Of a stretch of 64,000 nucleotides of DNA, positions 25,755-34,624 are shown one piece after another. The translations under genes and the position numbers were made by a program. The notes under the pieces are model-generated. The model saw nothing but the letters and a program-made list of their open reading frames with translations, had not been told where the DNA came from and did not search any database. Numbering within the stretch: the first letter of the stretch is position 1; every line of letters starts with the position of its first letter. The DNA is taken from positions 1-64,000 of the forward strand of contig NZ_AUCU01000020.1 of assembly GCF_000429925.1 (NCBI RefSeq), given 5' to 3'. The stretch is from Desulfatirhabdium butyrativorans DSM 18734. GTDB lineage: Bacteria > Desulfobacterota > Desulfobacteria > Desulfobacterales > Desulfatirhabdiaceae.

Positions 25755-28700
25755 AGCACCCCCTCCAGCAAGGCGTCGATTTTGGTAAGCAGTTGCTCAT
25801 CTTCGTACCAGTTGAGTTCGATGGCTTTGGCCGGGCACTCCGATGCACAGATGCCGCAACCGTGGCACAGGGCCGGGTCGATTTCGCTCACCCCTTCCTC
25901 GTTGATCCGGGGCACTCCGTACGGGCAGGAGCGCACACAGATCAGGCAGGAGGCGCACAGATCCTGGTTGACATGGGCCGTTACGGCGGAAAGGGTCAGG
26001 CTGTCCTGAGACAGGAAGGTCGTTGCCCGGGAGGCAGCGGCCATGGCCTGGGAAATGCTTTCGGACAGGAGCTTGGGGCTGTGGGCCGTTCCGCAGATGA
26101 AAATTCCGTCCGTAGCCATGTCGACGGGCCGAAGCTTCACGTGGGCCTCGAGATAGTAGCCTTCGGCGTTTCGGGCGAGTTTCATGATGGAGGACAATTC
26201 TTCGGTGTCCGAGGCCACCATGCCGGCAGACAGCACCAGGGCGTCCGTCGTGACCCGAATGCGCCGGTTCAGGATCGGGTCGGTGAACGTCACATCGATT
26301 CCTTCGGCCTGAGCCGCCACTTCCGGCATGGTTTCCGGGGTGTAGCGGAAGAACATCACCCCTGCCTTGCGGGCTTCGGTGAAGTATTCTTCGAGCAGTC
26401 CGTAGGTGCGGATGTCCCGATACAGGACATAGACGGCGGTTTCCGGGTTGAGATGTTTGATGTGGAGCGCGTTCTTGACGGCACTCTGGCAGCAGATCCG
26501 GGAGCAGTTCGGGTTCTCGTCGTTTCGAGACCCCACGCACTGGATCATCACCGCACTGTCGTAATCGGCCTTTCCTTCGGATTCCAATTTCTGCGCCAGC
26601 TCCACTTGAGTCATGACCCGGGGATCCTGGCCGTACAAAAATTCCTTCGGTCGGTATTCCACCGCTCCAGTTGCCAGGATGATCGCGCCGTGGTCGACCT
26701 TGCGTTCGTACATGCCGGGACCGACCAGAAGCTCGGTGGTGAAATTCCCTTTGAAACCGGTGAACCCGACGACAAGCGACTGCGTGAGCACCTGGATGAG
26801 CGGATGGCTCTTCGTTTTCCGGACAAGATCCCCGAGCCAGCTCTGGATGTCTTCTCCTTCGATGGTTTTGGTGAGTCTGCGGGCCATGCCGCCCAATTCC
26901 GCTTCCTTTTCCACCAGAACGACTTCAAATCCCTGATCGGCCATGCCGAGGGCCGCCGTCATGCCGGCAGGCCCTCCACCCACCACCAGTGCCCGCTTGT
27001 TCACCGGGATGCATTTTTCCTGGAGGGGATGCAGGGATGCCGCTCGTGCGACGGCCATCCGCACAAGATCCTTGGCCTTTACGGTGGCTCCTTCGGGATC
27101 GCCGGAATGGATCCAGGAATCCTGGTTGCGGATGTTGGCCATTTCGAAGAGGTATTTGTTCAGTCCGCAGGCCTGCAGCGTATCCATGAAGATGGGCTCG
27201 TGGGTTTTGGGGCTGCAGGAGGCCACGACGATCCGGTTGAGCCGCTTTTCCCGGATAATCTCCTTCATCTGGTCCTGTGCATCCTGGGAGCACGTGAAAA
27301 GGTTCTGTCCGGAATAGACGACCCCGGGGAGGGTGGCGGCATAGGCTTGGACCTCGGGTACGTTCACGACGCCGGCAATGTTGATGCCGCAGTTGCACAC
27401 AAAGACGCCGATGCGGGGTTCCTGACCTGCCACCGGAATTTCTTCCGGAATGGCGACGGTCTTCGTGCAGGTGTTGCGTGCCGGAGCAAGCCTTGCCCCT
27501 GCGGCGCAGGCGGCGGCACTGGCTTCGGTGACCGAAGAGGGGATGTCCTTCGGTCCCTGGAAGACCCCGCCGATGTAAACGCCAGGTCTGGTGGATGCCA
27601 CCGGCTCGAAGGGATGGGTAACGGCGAAGCGGGACGGGAGTACATCGACGCCGAGGCGTTTGGCCAGCTCCACGGTGGACTGGGGAATTTGCAGCCCGAC
27701 CGAAAGAACGACGAGATCGAAGATTTCCTGCTGGATCGCCCCGCTTTCATCGACATAGCGGACGATGAGGTTGCCGGTTCCGGGCTCCTCGTCCATCGTG
27801 TGGATGCGGGCCTTGACGAAGCGCACCCCCGCCTTTTCTTTCGCCCGGTTGAAGTATTTCTCGTAATCCTTTCCGAAAGAACGGATGTCCATGTTGAAGA
27901 CCACACAGTCGAGATCGCCACCTGCATGTTCCTTGGCGATCATGGCCTCCTTGATGGCATACATACAGCAGACCGAGGAGCAGTAGCCGTTGCCGCATCG
28001 GTTCACATCCCTTGACCCAACGCACTGCAACCACGCGATGCGTTTGGGTTCCTTGTGATCCGAAAGGCGGACCAGATGCCCCATGGTGGGGCCGGATGCG
28101 CTCAGGATCCGTTCGAACTCGATGCTTGTCATGACGTTGGGATTTTTTCCGTAGTGGTAGAACTGCCGAAGCGGTGTCGGGTCGTAGGCTTCGGAACCCG
28201 GGCACAGGATGACAGAGCCGACATCCAGTTCCACTTCTTCCACCTGCTGCTCGTGATTCACGGCCCCTGCAAGGCAGGCTTTCACGCACTGATAGCATTC
28301 CGAACACACGCCGCAGGCCAGGCACCGTTCGGCTTCGGAGCTGCTCAGGGTCTCATCGTATCCGAGCTGCACCTCGTTGAAGGTTCCCATCCGCTGATCG
28401 ACAGGAAGATGGGGCATGGCCGTTCTGGGTTTGAGTGGGACACCGTCTGTGGGGACATTTTCGACGGCACTCCAATCCTTGATGCGGCCTTCTTTCAAGT
28501 CCACCCCCCGGACGAACCGGTCGATGGATATGGCGGCCTCTCTGCCTGCAGCAATGGCTTCGACGACCGTCCGAGGGCCGCTCACGGCATCGCCGCCCGA
28601 AAAGATGTCTGGATCGTCCGACTGCAGGGTGACGGGGTCGACCTGCATCGTTTTCCAGCCCGTGAGCGAGCAGGAACATTCCTCGGTGAGACAGGCCCAG

Positions 28701-30229
28701 TCGGATTCCTGGCCGATGGCCGGGATGACGGCATCGACGTCAATGACGAATTCACTTCCTTTGACAGGTACGGGCCTTCTTCTGCCGCTTGCATCCGGTT
28801 CGCCCAGCTCCATCCGGATGCATTCGATGGCCCGGACCGTTCCGGAGTCATCTCCGATGATGCGCACCGGATGGGTGAGGCAGAGGATATCGATGCCCTC
28901 TTCCCGACACTCGGCGATTTCCTCCCGGCTGGCCGGCATTTCTTCCATACTTCTGCGGTAGAGAATGAAGGGTTTGGCCGAGCCCGTGCGAAGGGCCGTT
29001 CGAACCGAATCCATGGCGACATTCCCTCCGCCGATGACAGCCACCCGATCCCCCAAGGAAATGCGGTTTCCGAGATTGACTTCCCGCAGGAATTCGACGC
29101 CAGGGTAAACCCCTTTGAGGTCTTCGCCGGGGATTCCGAGACGTTTGCATTCGTGCGCGCCGATCGCGACAAAAAAGGCCTTGAATCCGTCCTTTCGGAG
29201 TTGCGCAATGGTCATGTCCTTGCCGATTTCGACACCGGTGCGGAATTGTACGCCGAGATCCTTGATCACCTGGATTTCGCTTTCGATAATGTCTCTCGGC
29301 AATCGATACGAGGGGATACCGACCGAAAGCATGCCGCCCAAAACCGGAAGCTTTTCGAACACCGTCACCTGGTACCCTTCGATGGCGAGGAAATAAGCGG
29401 CCGTGAGTCCGGCCGGCCCCGCTCCGATGATGGCGATTTTTTCCTCGCGCTTTGCCTTGATCTTGGGCCGATACGGCTCCGGGCTGCTCCGATCCTGATC
29501 CGCCAGGAAACGATGCAGGTTCATGATGCCGAGCGGCTCGTCGACGGCATTGCGGGTGCAGGCCCGCTCGCAGGGATGGTGGCAGACCCGGCCGCAGACG
29601 CCGGGGAAGGGATGGACTTCCTTGAAGAGTTCGAGGGCTTCTCGGTACTTACCGGCGTTGATCAGAGCAATGAATCCTTGAACGCCGACATGGGCGGGGC
29701 AAGTGGCCTTGCAGGGGGCCGTGCCGCGCTTGGTGATGGCGTAGGCGCCGGGAATGGCCTGGGCATACTGCTTGTAGGCCGCCTGACGGGTGGATAGATT
29801 GCGGTTGTACGCATCCGGAAGGCTGATCGGGCATACCTTGGCGCACTCCCCGCAACTCGTGCATTTGGATAGATCGATGTACCGGGGTTTCTTCCGGAGT
29901 TTGGCCTTGAAGGCGCCCGGTTCACCCTGGAGTTCCAGCAATTCGGTTTGCGTCAACAACTCGATGTTCAGATGCCGGCCGACCTCGACCAGTTTGGGCG
30001 AGATCACTCACATCGCACAGTCGTTGGTCGGAAACGTCTTGTCGATCTGAGACATCATGCCGCCGACGGCTGCGGTCTCTTCCACCAGATAGACGTAGTA
30101 ACCGGAATTGGCCAGATCGAGGGCCGACTGCATGCCTGCAATACCGGCACCGACCACCATGACGGCGCCGACAAGGCTGCTACCGGAACCCCCGGATCGA
30201 TCGCTGGGTGCTTGTTCTTGCCGTTCCAT
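25751..30229 (-). CDS. hdrA: HdrA-GltD-HdrA fusion flavoprotein; selenoprotein (Sec74)
   Basis: A predicted electron-bifurcating or -confurcating flavo-iron-sulfur protein of about 1,492 residues. ATG 30229 (GAGGA upstream) gives [18 protein letters not shown] and [11 protein letters not shown], then TGA (30010-30008, codon 74), then [12 protein letters not shown]. HdrA proteins have Cys at that site, so TGA is read as selenocysteine. Order: HdrA-1 N-part with ferredoxin motif (Cys123/126/129/133); a GltD/NfnB-like module from about 170 to 630 ([28 protein letters not shown]) likely to bind NAD(P)H; the rest of HdrA-1 ([19 protein letters not shown]); and a second HdrA (about 936-1492, [25 protein letters not shown]). 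It ends in two [4Fe-4S] motifs, [12 protein letters not shown] and [12 protein letters not shown]. The stop overlaps mvhD. Confidence 0.9.
29975..29992 (-). promoter_or_regulatory. Bacterial SECIS-like hairpin of hdrA
   Basis: CTGGTC-GAGGTC-GGCCGG forms a 6-bp stem (two G-T pairs) with the loop GAGGTC starting 21 nt after the TGA codon. Loop position and a leading G fit bacterial SECIS rules, and the GGTC in the loop recalls the E. coli fdhF element. The stem is short, so support is weaker than for mvhD. Confidence 0.6.
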
Positions 30230-30326
30230 GTTCGCTTTCCTCTTGCGGTTAAAGGGTTCTCTTGGGTTGTGGGGTAAAGCCATTCGGAACGATTGCGTGA
30301 AAAGCATACGGAAGGTCGATAGGAAC

Positions 30327-31199
30327 TTACCGAACCTGCTCCAAAATGTCGGGCAGTTTGTCTTCCCACCCGATGGTGGAAAGGAGTACGCCTGCAAACC
30401 CTTTCGCCTTGATTGCGGAGATGGTTTCCGCTGCAATTCGGATGCATTCCTGCACCCGGTCGGGGGCTGACTGGATTCGAAAAATGATGGAGTCGGGAAT
30501 GGAGATGTTTTCGAGGTTACGGGCCATGTAGCGAGCCATACCGGCAGATTTGAGCAGAAGAACGTTGGGGAGAATAGGGGTTTTGGATCGATCGATCCGG
30601 TTCATGAACGGGCCGAAGGCGTCGAGGTCAAAGACGGGCGGCGTTACCCAAAAGGATACGCCTTTCTTGCGCTTTTCGGCCATGGCTTCAAGCTCGTGTT
30701 CGAGGGGTTCGCCCCTGGCGGCCGCATTGACCGATGTCCCGACAAGGAAGCGGGGGGCTGACATGAGATCGACGCCCGCAAGGTCCTTGCCCTGCTGCAT
30801 TTTTTGGATCGCATCGAGAAGCGTCATCTCATCGAGATCGTAGACGGCCTTGGCATCGGGATGATCGCCGAACCGGACATCTTCCCCCCGGACGGCCATC
30901 ACGGCCTGAACCCCACAGGCCGAAGCAGCCAGCAGGTCCGCCTGCAGGGCGATGCGGTTGCGGTCTCGGCAGCATACCTGCATGAGGGCCTGCATGCCGT
31001 TCTGCTGCAACACGACGGCACCTCCCAGGGAGCTCATCCGCATCACGGCCTTGTTCATTTCGGGGACAAGGAATCCGTCGACCAGCTCCTTGACCCGTCG
31101 GGCCTGTCGAACCATGACGCCTGGATCCGCTCCCTTGGGAGGTTCCATTTCCGCCAGAATTACGAATTTCCCTTCCGCAAGTTTCTGATTGAGCTGCAT
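30327..31199 (-). CDS. MetF-related methylenetetrahydrofolate reductase paralogue
   Basis: A second MTHFR-family protein, 290 residues, first gene of the hdrA-mvhD-metV-metF unit. It keeps the barrel motifs [74 protein letters not shown] and [15 protein letters not shown], but differs at many positions from the downstream MetF (for example [10 protein letters not shown] in place of NITDNQTSV). It could be a distinct subunit of the same complex or act on another one-carbon substrate. ATG 31199 follows GGAGG. The gap to hdrA is 97 bp without a terminator, so co-transcription is likely. Confidence 0.85.
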   Translation of the reverse strand: MQLNQKLAEGKFVILAEMEPPKGADPGVMVRQARRVKELVDGFLVPEMNKAVMRMSSLGGAVVLQQNGMQALMQVCCRDRNRIALQADLLAASACGVQAVMAVRGEDVRFGDHPDAKAVYDLDEMTLLDAIQKMQQGKDLAGVDLMSAPRFLVGTSVNAAARGEPLEHELEAMAEKRKKGVSFWVTPPVFDLDAFGPFMNRIDRSKTPILPNVLLLKSAGMARYMARNLENISIPDSIIFRIQSAPDRVQECIRIAAETISAIKAKGFAGVLLSTIGWEDKLPDILEQVR

Positions 31200-31273
31200 C
31201 CGGTGGCCTCCGCCTGAAAAAAGGTTTTTTCACCAAAATGAATTCAGATTACACAATGAATAGAATTTCATTC

Positions 31274-31302
31274 TTAATAGCGCTTCTCTCAAATAGAATC
31301 AA
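31274..31302 (-). promoter_or_regulatory. Candidate sigma-70-type promoter of the metF-like/hdrA/mvhD/metV/metF unit
   Basis: Minus strand TTGATT (31302-31297), 17-bp spacer, TATTAA (31279-31274), with transcription expected near 31266 and an untranslated leader of about 65 nt. The leader contains the palindrome GAAAAAA-GG-TTTTTTC at 31216-31231, which could be a regulatory site or RNA hairpin. Confidence 0.5.
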
Positions 31303-31466
31303 GCCAAATTTATGGATTCAATTTGCACATGCTAACGCATTTGCATAATTGTATTGATCAAATACTGTCAGAAGAAAAGCGGTAGGATTCACCGGCAAGA
31401 ATGCGTCAGCTCTGCAACCATTTCTGTAGCATTGGAATGTGGCCGTATGGAATTTCGGTGACAAGC

Positions 31467-32777
31467 CTATGCGAACAAATCGGCGATCAATTCGGAGGCG
31501 AAGGGAAAAGGGCAGGTATTCGAAAGATAATCCGGGCGATGGGATTTTCCAAAAAGACCCGATTCCGGATGGGCTTCGAATTGGTCGAGCAGGTTTTCGA
31601 GCGCTTCTGCAAGCGTTTCGGGGGTCAGCCATCGGATGGATTGGAGGTTCTCATGCCAATCGCTCAGGTTTTTTTCACCAAAAGCGTTGGTCAGGGTAAG
31701 CAGCCCGAAATGGGCCATTTCGAGTGGCGGGTAGCTCGGATGGGGGGAAATCATCAAGGCAATGCCGACAGCGGCCTGGGAGAGCAACCCTGCATAGCGG
31801 TCGATCGGGAGCTTTCCCAAAGAGCGCATGGCAAGTCCATGTCCCAAATCATAATCGGGGTGCGGCTCGCCTGCGGAAACGACCTGCCAGCTCCGGCAGC
31901 GCCCTTCCGCTCTGGCCGCCCACAGCCGGAGCCCTTCCAGCAGGATTTCAAAACCGTTCCGGGGCACCCCCGGCCTGCCATAGACGACAATGGTCCGATT
32001 CCGGCTGGTGGATGGCGGTGATCCATCAGACTGCAGATGGCTGCGCAAGCCGGGATGCATCCGGGGCGAGACGATGGCCTCTTTCCAGAACCGGTATCCG
32101 TTCCGGTGAAAATAATCCTGGAGCAAATCGGTATTGAACAGCGCCCATGTCGGCAGCCTGTCCCCAGACACGTTCGATACCATCCGGTAGGTGGATTCAG
32201 CCAGGGCGTATCGGCTTGACCAGTTGTAGAAGGCTGGCTCGAAATCCTGGATCATATAGGCCCAGGGAAGTGATGCCATACCAGAAGCGGTAAGCTGCTG
32301 CCCCATCAGACGGAGGCTGATATAAGCTGTCCACCAGGCGGTGGCGATGCAGCGATCCCCGCTTCCCAATGCGAGAAATCTGCCGCCTGGCCTCGCCAGA
32401 TCGACCATCTGAAAGCGCGTCCGCTCATCGGCATCCCCCATCATCCATCGATATTCGGGGAATCTTTCCAAGGCTTCCTTGTCCGGCGATCGATCGAAGA
32501 TGACCACACGGAAGCGCATCCCTTCAGGCGCCTCATCGATCAGCCGCTTCCAGAGCATCAAGGCGGTCGCAATGCCGCCATAGAGGTCTTCCCGGTTGAT
32601 GGACGGCAAAAGCAGGTTCAGTCGCTTCCCGGAATGATCGGACCGAATGAAGCGCACCGGCGCCACTTCGGCCAGGTGCATCGCCCGAAGAACCAGATGT
32701 CTGCGCAACCTGCCCTTCAGCCGCAGAAAAGGAGCTGAGGCCGAGAGCCTGTTGAACAGGGATGGCAGCAGATTCAT
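31467..32777 (-). CDS. WsaF-like glycosyltransferase (polysaccharide synthesis)
   Basis: A 436-residue soluble or membrane-associated transferase, probably a rhamnosyltransferase-type enzyme of surface-glycan assembly. It begins MNLLPSLFNRLSAS and then LNLLLPSINREDLYGGIATAL, characteristic of the WsaF family, followed by YMIQDFEPAFYNW and a second Rossmann half (IVVYGRPGVPRNGFEILLEGL, SAGEPHPDYDLGHGL, GLLSQAAVGIALMISPHPSYPPLEMAHFG). The last motif is the GT-B donor-binding region with acidic residue. ATG 32777 overlaps the upstream GT2 stop by four bases. The acceptor and sugar are unknown. Confidence 0.8.
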   Translation of the reverse strand: MNLLPSLFNRLSASAPFLRLKGRLRRHLVLRAMHLAEVAPVRFIRSDHSGKRLNLLLPSINREDLYGGIATALMLWKRLIDEAPEGMRFRVVIFDRSPDKEALERFPEYRWMMGDADERTRFQMVDLARPGGRFLALGSGDRCIATAWWTAYISLRLMGQQLTASGMASLPWAYMIQDFEPAFYNWSSRYALAESTYRMVSNVSGDRLPTWALFNTDLLQDYFHRNGYRFWKEAIVSPRMHPGLRSHLQSDGSPPSTSRNRTIVVYGRPGVPRNGFEILLEGLRLWAARAEGRCRSWQVVSAGEPHPDYDLGHGLAMRSLGKLPIDRYAGLLSQAAVGIALMISPHPSYPPLEMAHFGLLTLTNAFGEKNLSDWHENLQSIRWLTPETLAEALENLLDQFEAHPESGLFGKSHRPDYLSNTCPFPFASELIADLFA

Positions 32778-34624
32778 GGGAGGTGCACCATCGGGGTGGT
32801 ATCCATCAGGGACAGATGCGGATTGTAGAACGGATCGCCTCTTCCGGAGAGATAGGGCGCATACACTTGCCGGGAAAGCGTAAAATCGTTCTCCGGGATG
32901 GGCCTGGATTTCCGGGTGCAGGCTTCGTGGTGAACGAGGCGGACTGCGGGATCGTATACATTCCACAATCCGGCCTCAGAGGCCCGGATGCAGAATTCCA
33001 CATCGCTGCCGCACATGGTGAAGCGCTCGTCCAAATAACCGATCCGCTCGATCAGAGACCTGGAAAAGGCCATGCACGCACCGGAGACGGCAAGCACATT
33101 GCGCTTGACCATCGGCGAGACGAAAGGCGAAATATCGTGTACCGGCCGATGCCCCTTGAACACGTGGTCCGCCCAGCCGCCCATGCCCACAACCACACCC
33201 GCATGCTGAATGCCGCCATCGGGGTAGAGCAGCAAAGGGCCGACTGCTCCCACATCGGGCCGAAGGGCCTCATCCGCCAACCGCTCCAGCCAGTCGGCCG
33301 TGAGCACCTCGGTATCGTTGTTCAGCAAAACGATCACATCCCCGCGCGTATTCCGGATGCCGATGTTGTTCAACCGCGACCAATTGAAGGGTTCATCGAC
33401 CCGGAGAATCCGGATGCGCTCCGGATCCTTTCGGGATTCATCCCCGATCCAGGCAAGCATTGCCGAATCCGTTGAAGCGTTATCCAGCACCAGGATTTCA
33501 TACCGTTTCCAGGTGGATCGATCCCGGATGCTCTCGATGCAGGTCCGCAATTCCTGCAGGTGATCCCGGGTCGGGATCACGATGCTGATCCGGTGGCGGT
33601 CTGTGAGAAGCCCGCTCCGCACATTGTATACGAAATGGATTCCGGTTTCTTCGGCATGCCCGGCCGTTCCAAAAACCGCTTTGGCGTGTTCGTCGGCGCT
33701 GCGCATGCCCGCCAGATGGGCTCCGGGTTTGCAAAACGGGGTCATGGCCGTAGAGTTCGGGCTCTGGCGCCAATGGTAGAGGATCAGCGGCACGTGGTAA
33801 AAGCGGCATCCGCAAGCCAGCAGGCGAAGCAGCAGATCGTGGTCCTGCGCCCCGTCGAAGCCGCTTCGCCACCCGCCAAGGGACGCAACCTTGGAGGCCC
33901 GGATTGCCAGAAAATGGCAGAGATAATTCTGGCTGCGCAACAGGTCGGGCGAAAAGCCGGGTTTGTAAAATGGCGCCTTGTGAAAACCGGCCGGATCGAT
34001 CTTGTCTTCATCGGAGTACAGGACATCGGCATCCGGATGTTCGGCGATGGCACGGGCCATCTCGGAAAGGGCGCATGGATGGAGCACATCATCATGATCG
34101 AGAAGCGCGATCCATTCATGCCGGGAAATCGCAAACGCCCGATTGGTCGCAGCCGAAATACCGGATTGCATGCTCAAGCGCTCGATCCGGATCCGGGGAT
34201 CCGAAATTCGCTCCAGCACATCGATGGTCTGCCTGGATGTGGAGCCGTCATCCACGATGCAAAGCTCCCAGCCCCCATAGGACTGGCCGATCACCGAGGC
34301 GATCGCTTCCCGAAGATCGCCTGGATCGGTATTGCATACGGGCATGAGGATGCTGAAGCGCGCCCTCCCATCCGGGCCCCCGATCCCAGGTAGGCGATGG
34401 CATCCATACAGAACCGGAACTTCCCTCTGATCGAAAACCGGTCTGCGGCCTGCCCTGGCAAACCGCCTGATCCAGTGAACAGCCCCCGGAACGCCGGCCC
34501 GGTACCGGTCTTTTCGCCACCAGCGCAGCCCCTCGACAACGGGCAGCAGCCATCCAGCCATCCGATGGAGCGGGCCTTTTTCAGCGGCCCAGGCATTCAG
34601 GCACAGATAGAGCCGGGAGAGCAT
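32774..34624 (-). CDS. Tandem-domain GT2 glycosyltransferase
   Basis: A 616-residue protein with two GT-A domains. The first, about residues 90-330, has FSILMPVCNTDPGDLREAIA, CIVDDGST and the DxD-type LLDHDDVLHP with YSDEDKID. The second, about 350-610, has ISIVIPTRDHLQELRTCIES, VLDNASTD, LLNNDTEVLTADW and SGACMAFSR. Bifunctional proteins of this layout extend O-antigen or capsule glycans by alternating transfers. ATG 34624 overlaps the protease stop codon (TGATG), and the gene's own stop overlaps the WsaF-like gene, so three genes are translationally coupled. The N-terminal 85 residues carry no clear membrane helix. Confidence 0.88.
   Translation of the reverse strand: MLSRLYLCLNAWAAEKGPLHRMAGWLLPVVEGLRWWRKDRYRAGVPGAVHWIRRFARAGRRPVFDQREVPVLYGCHRLPGIGGPDGRARFSILMPVCNTDPGDLREAIASVIGQSYGGWELCIVDDGSTSRQTIDVLERISDPRIRIERLSMQSGISAATNRAFAISRHEWIALLDHDDVLHPCALSEMARAIAEHPDADVLYSDEDKIDPAGFHKAPFYKPGFSPDLLRSQNYLCHFLAIRASKVASLGGWRSGFDGAQDHDLLLRLLACGCRFYHVPLILYHWRQSPNSTAMTPFCKPGAHLAGMRSADEHAKAVFGTAGHAEETGIHFVYNVRSGLLTDRHRISIVIPTRDHLQELRTCIESIRDRSTWKRYEILVLDNASTDSAMLAWIGDESRKDPERIRILRVDEPFNWSRLNNIGIRNTRGDVIVLLNNDTEVLTADWLERLADEALRPDVGAVGPLLLYPDGGIQHAGVVVGMGGWADHVFKGHRPVHDISPFVSPMVKRNVLAVSGACMAFSRSLIERIGYLDERFTMCGSDVEFCIRASEAGLWNVYDPAVRLVHHEACTRKSRPIPENDFTLSRQVYAPYLSGRGDPFYNPHLSLMDTTPMVHLP

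Noticed and set aside
25793-29797. Long plus-strand frames opposite hdrA
   Set aside because: Shadows of the hdrA reading frame with no ribosome site or family motif.
25704-30010. The two TGA codons as nonsense mutations (pseudogenes)
   Set aside because: Both occur exactly at conserved cysteine positions, both have SECIS-like hairpins at the right distance, and the remaining frames are intact.
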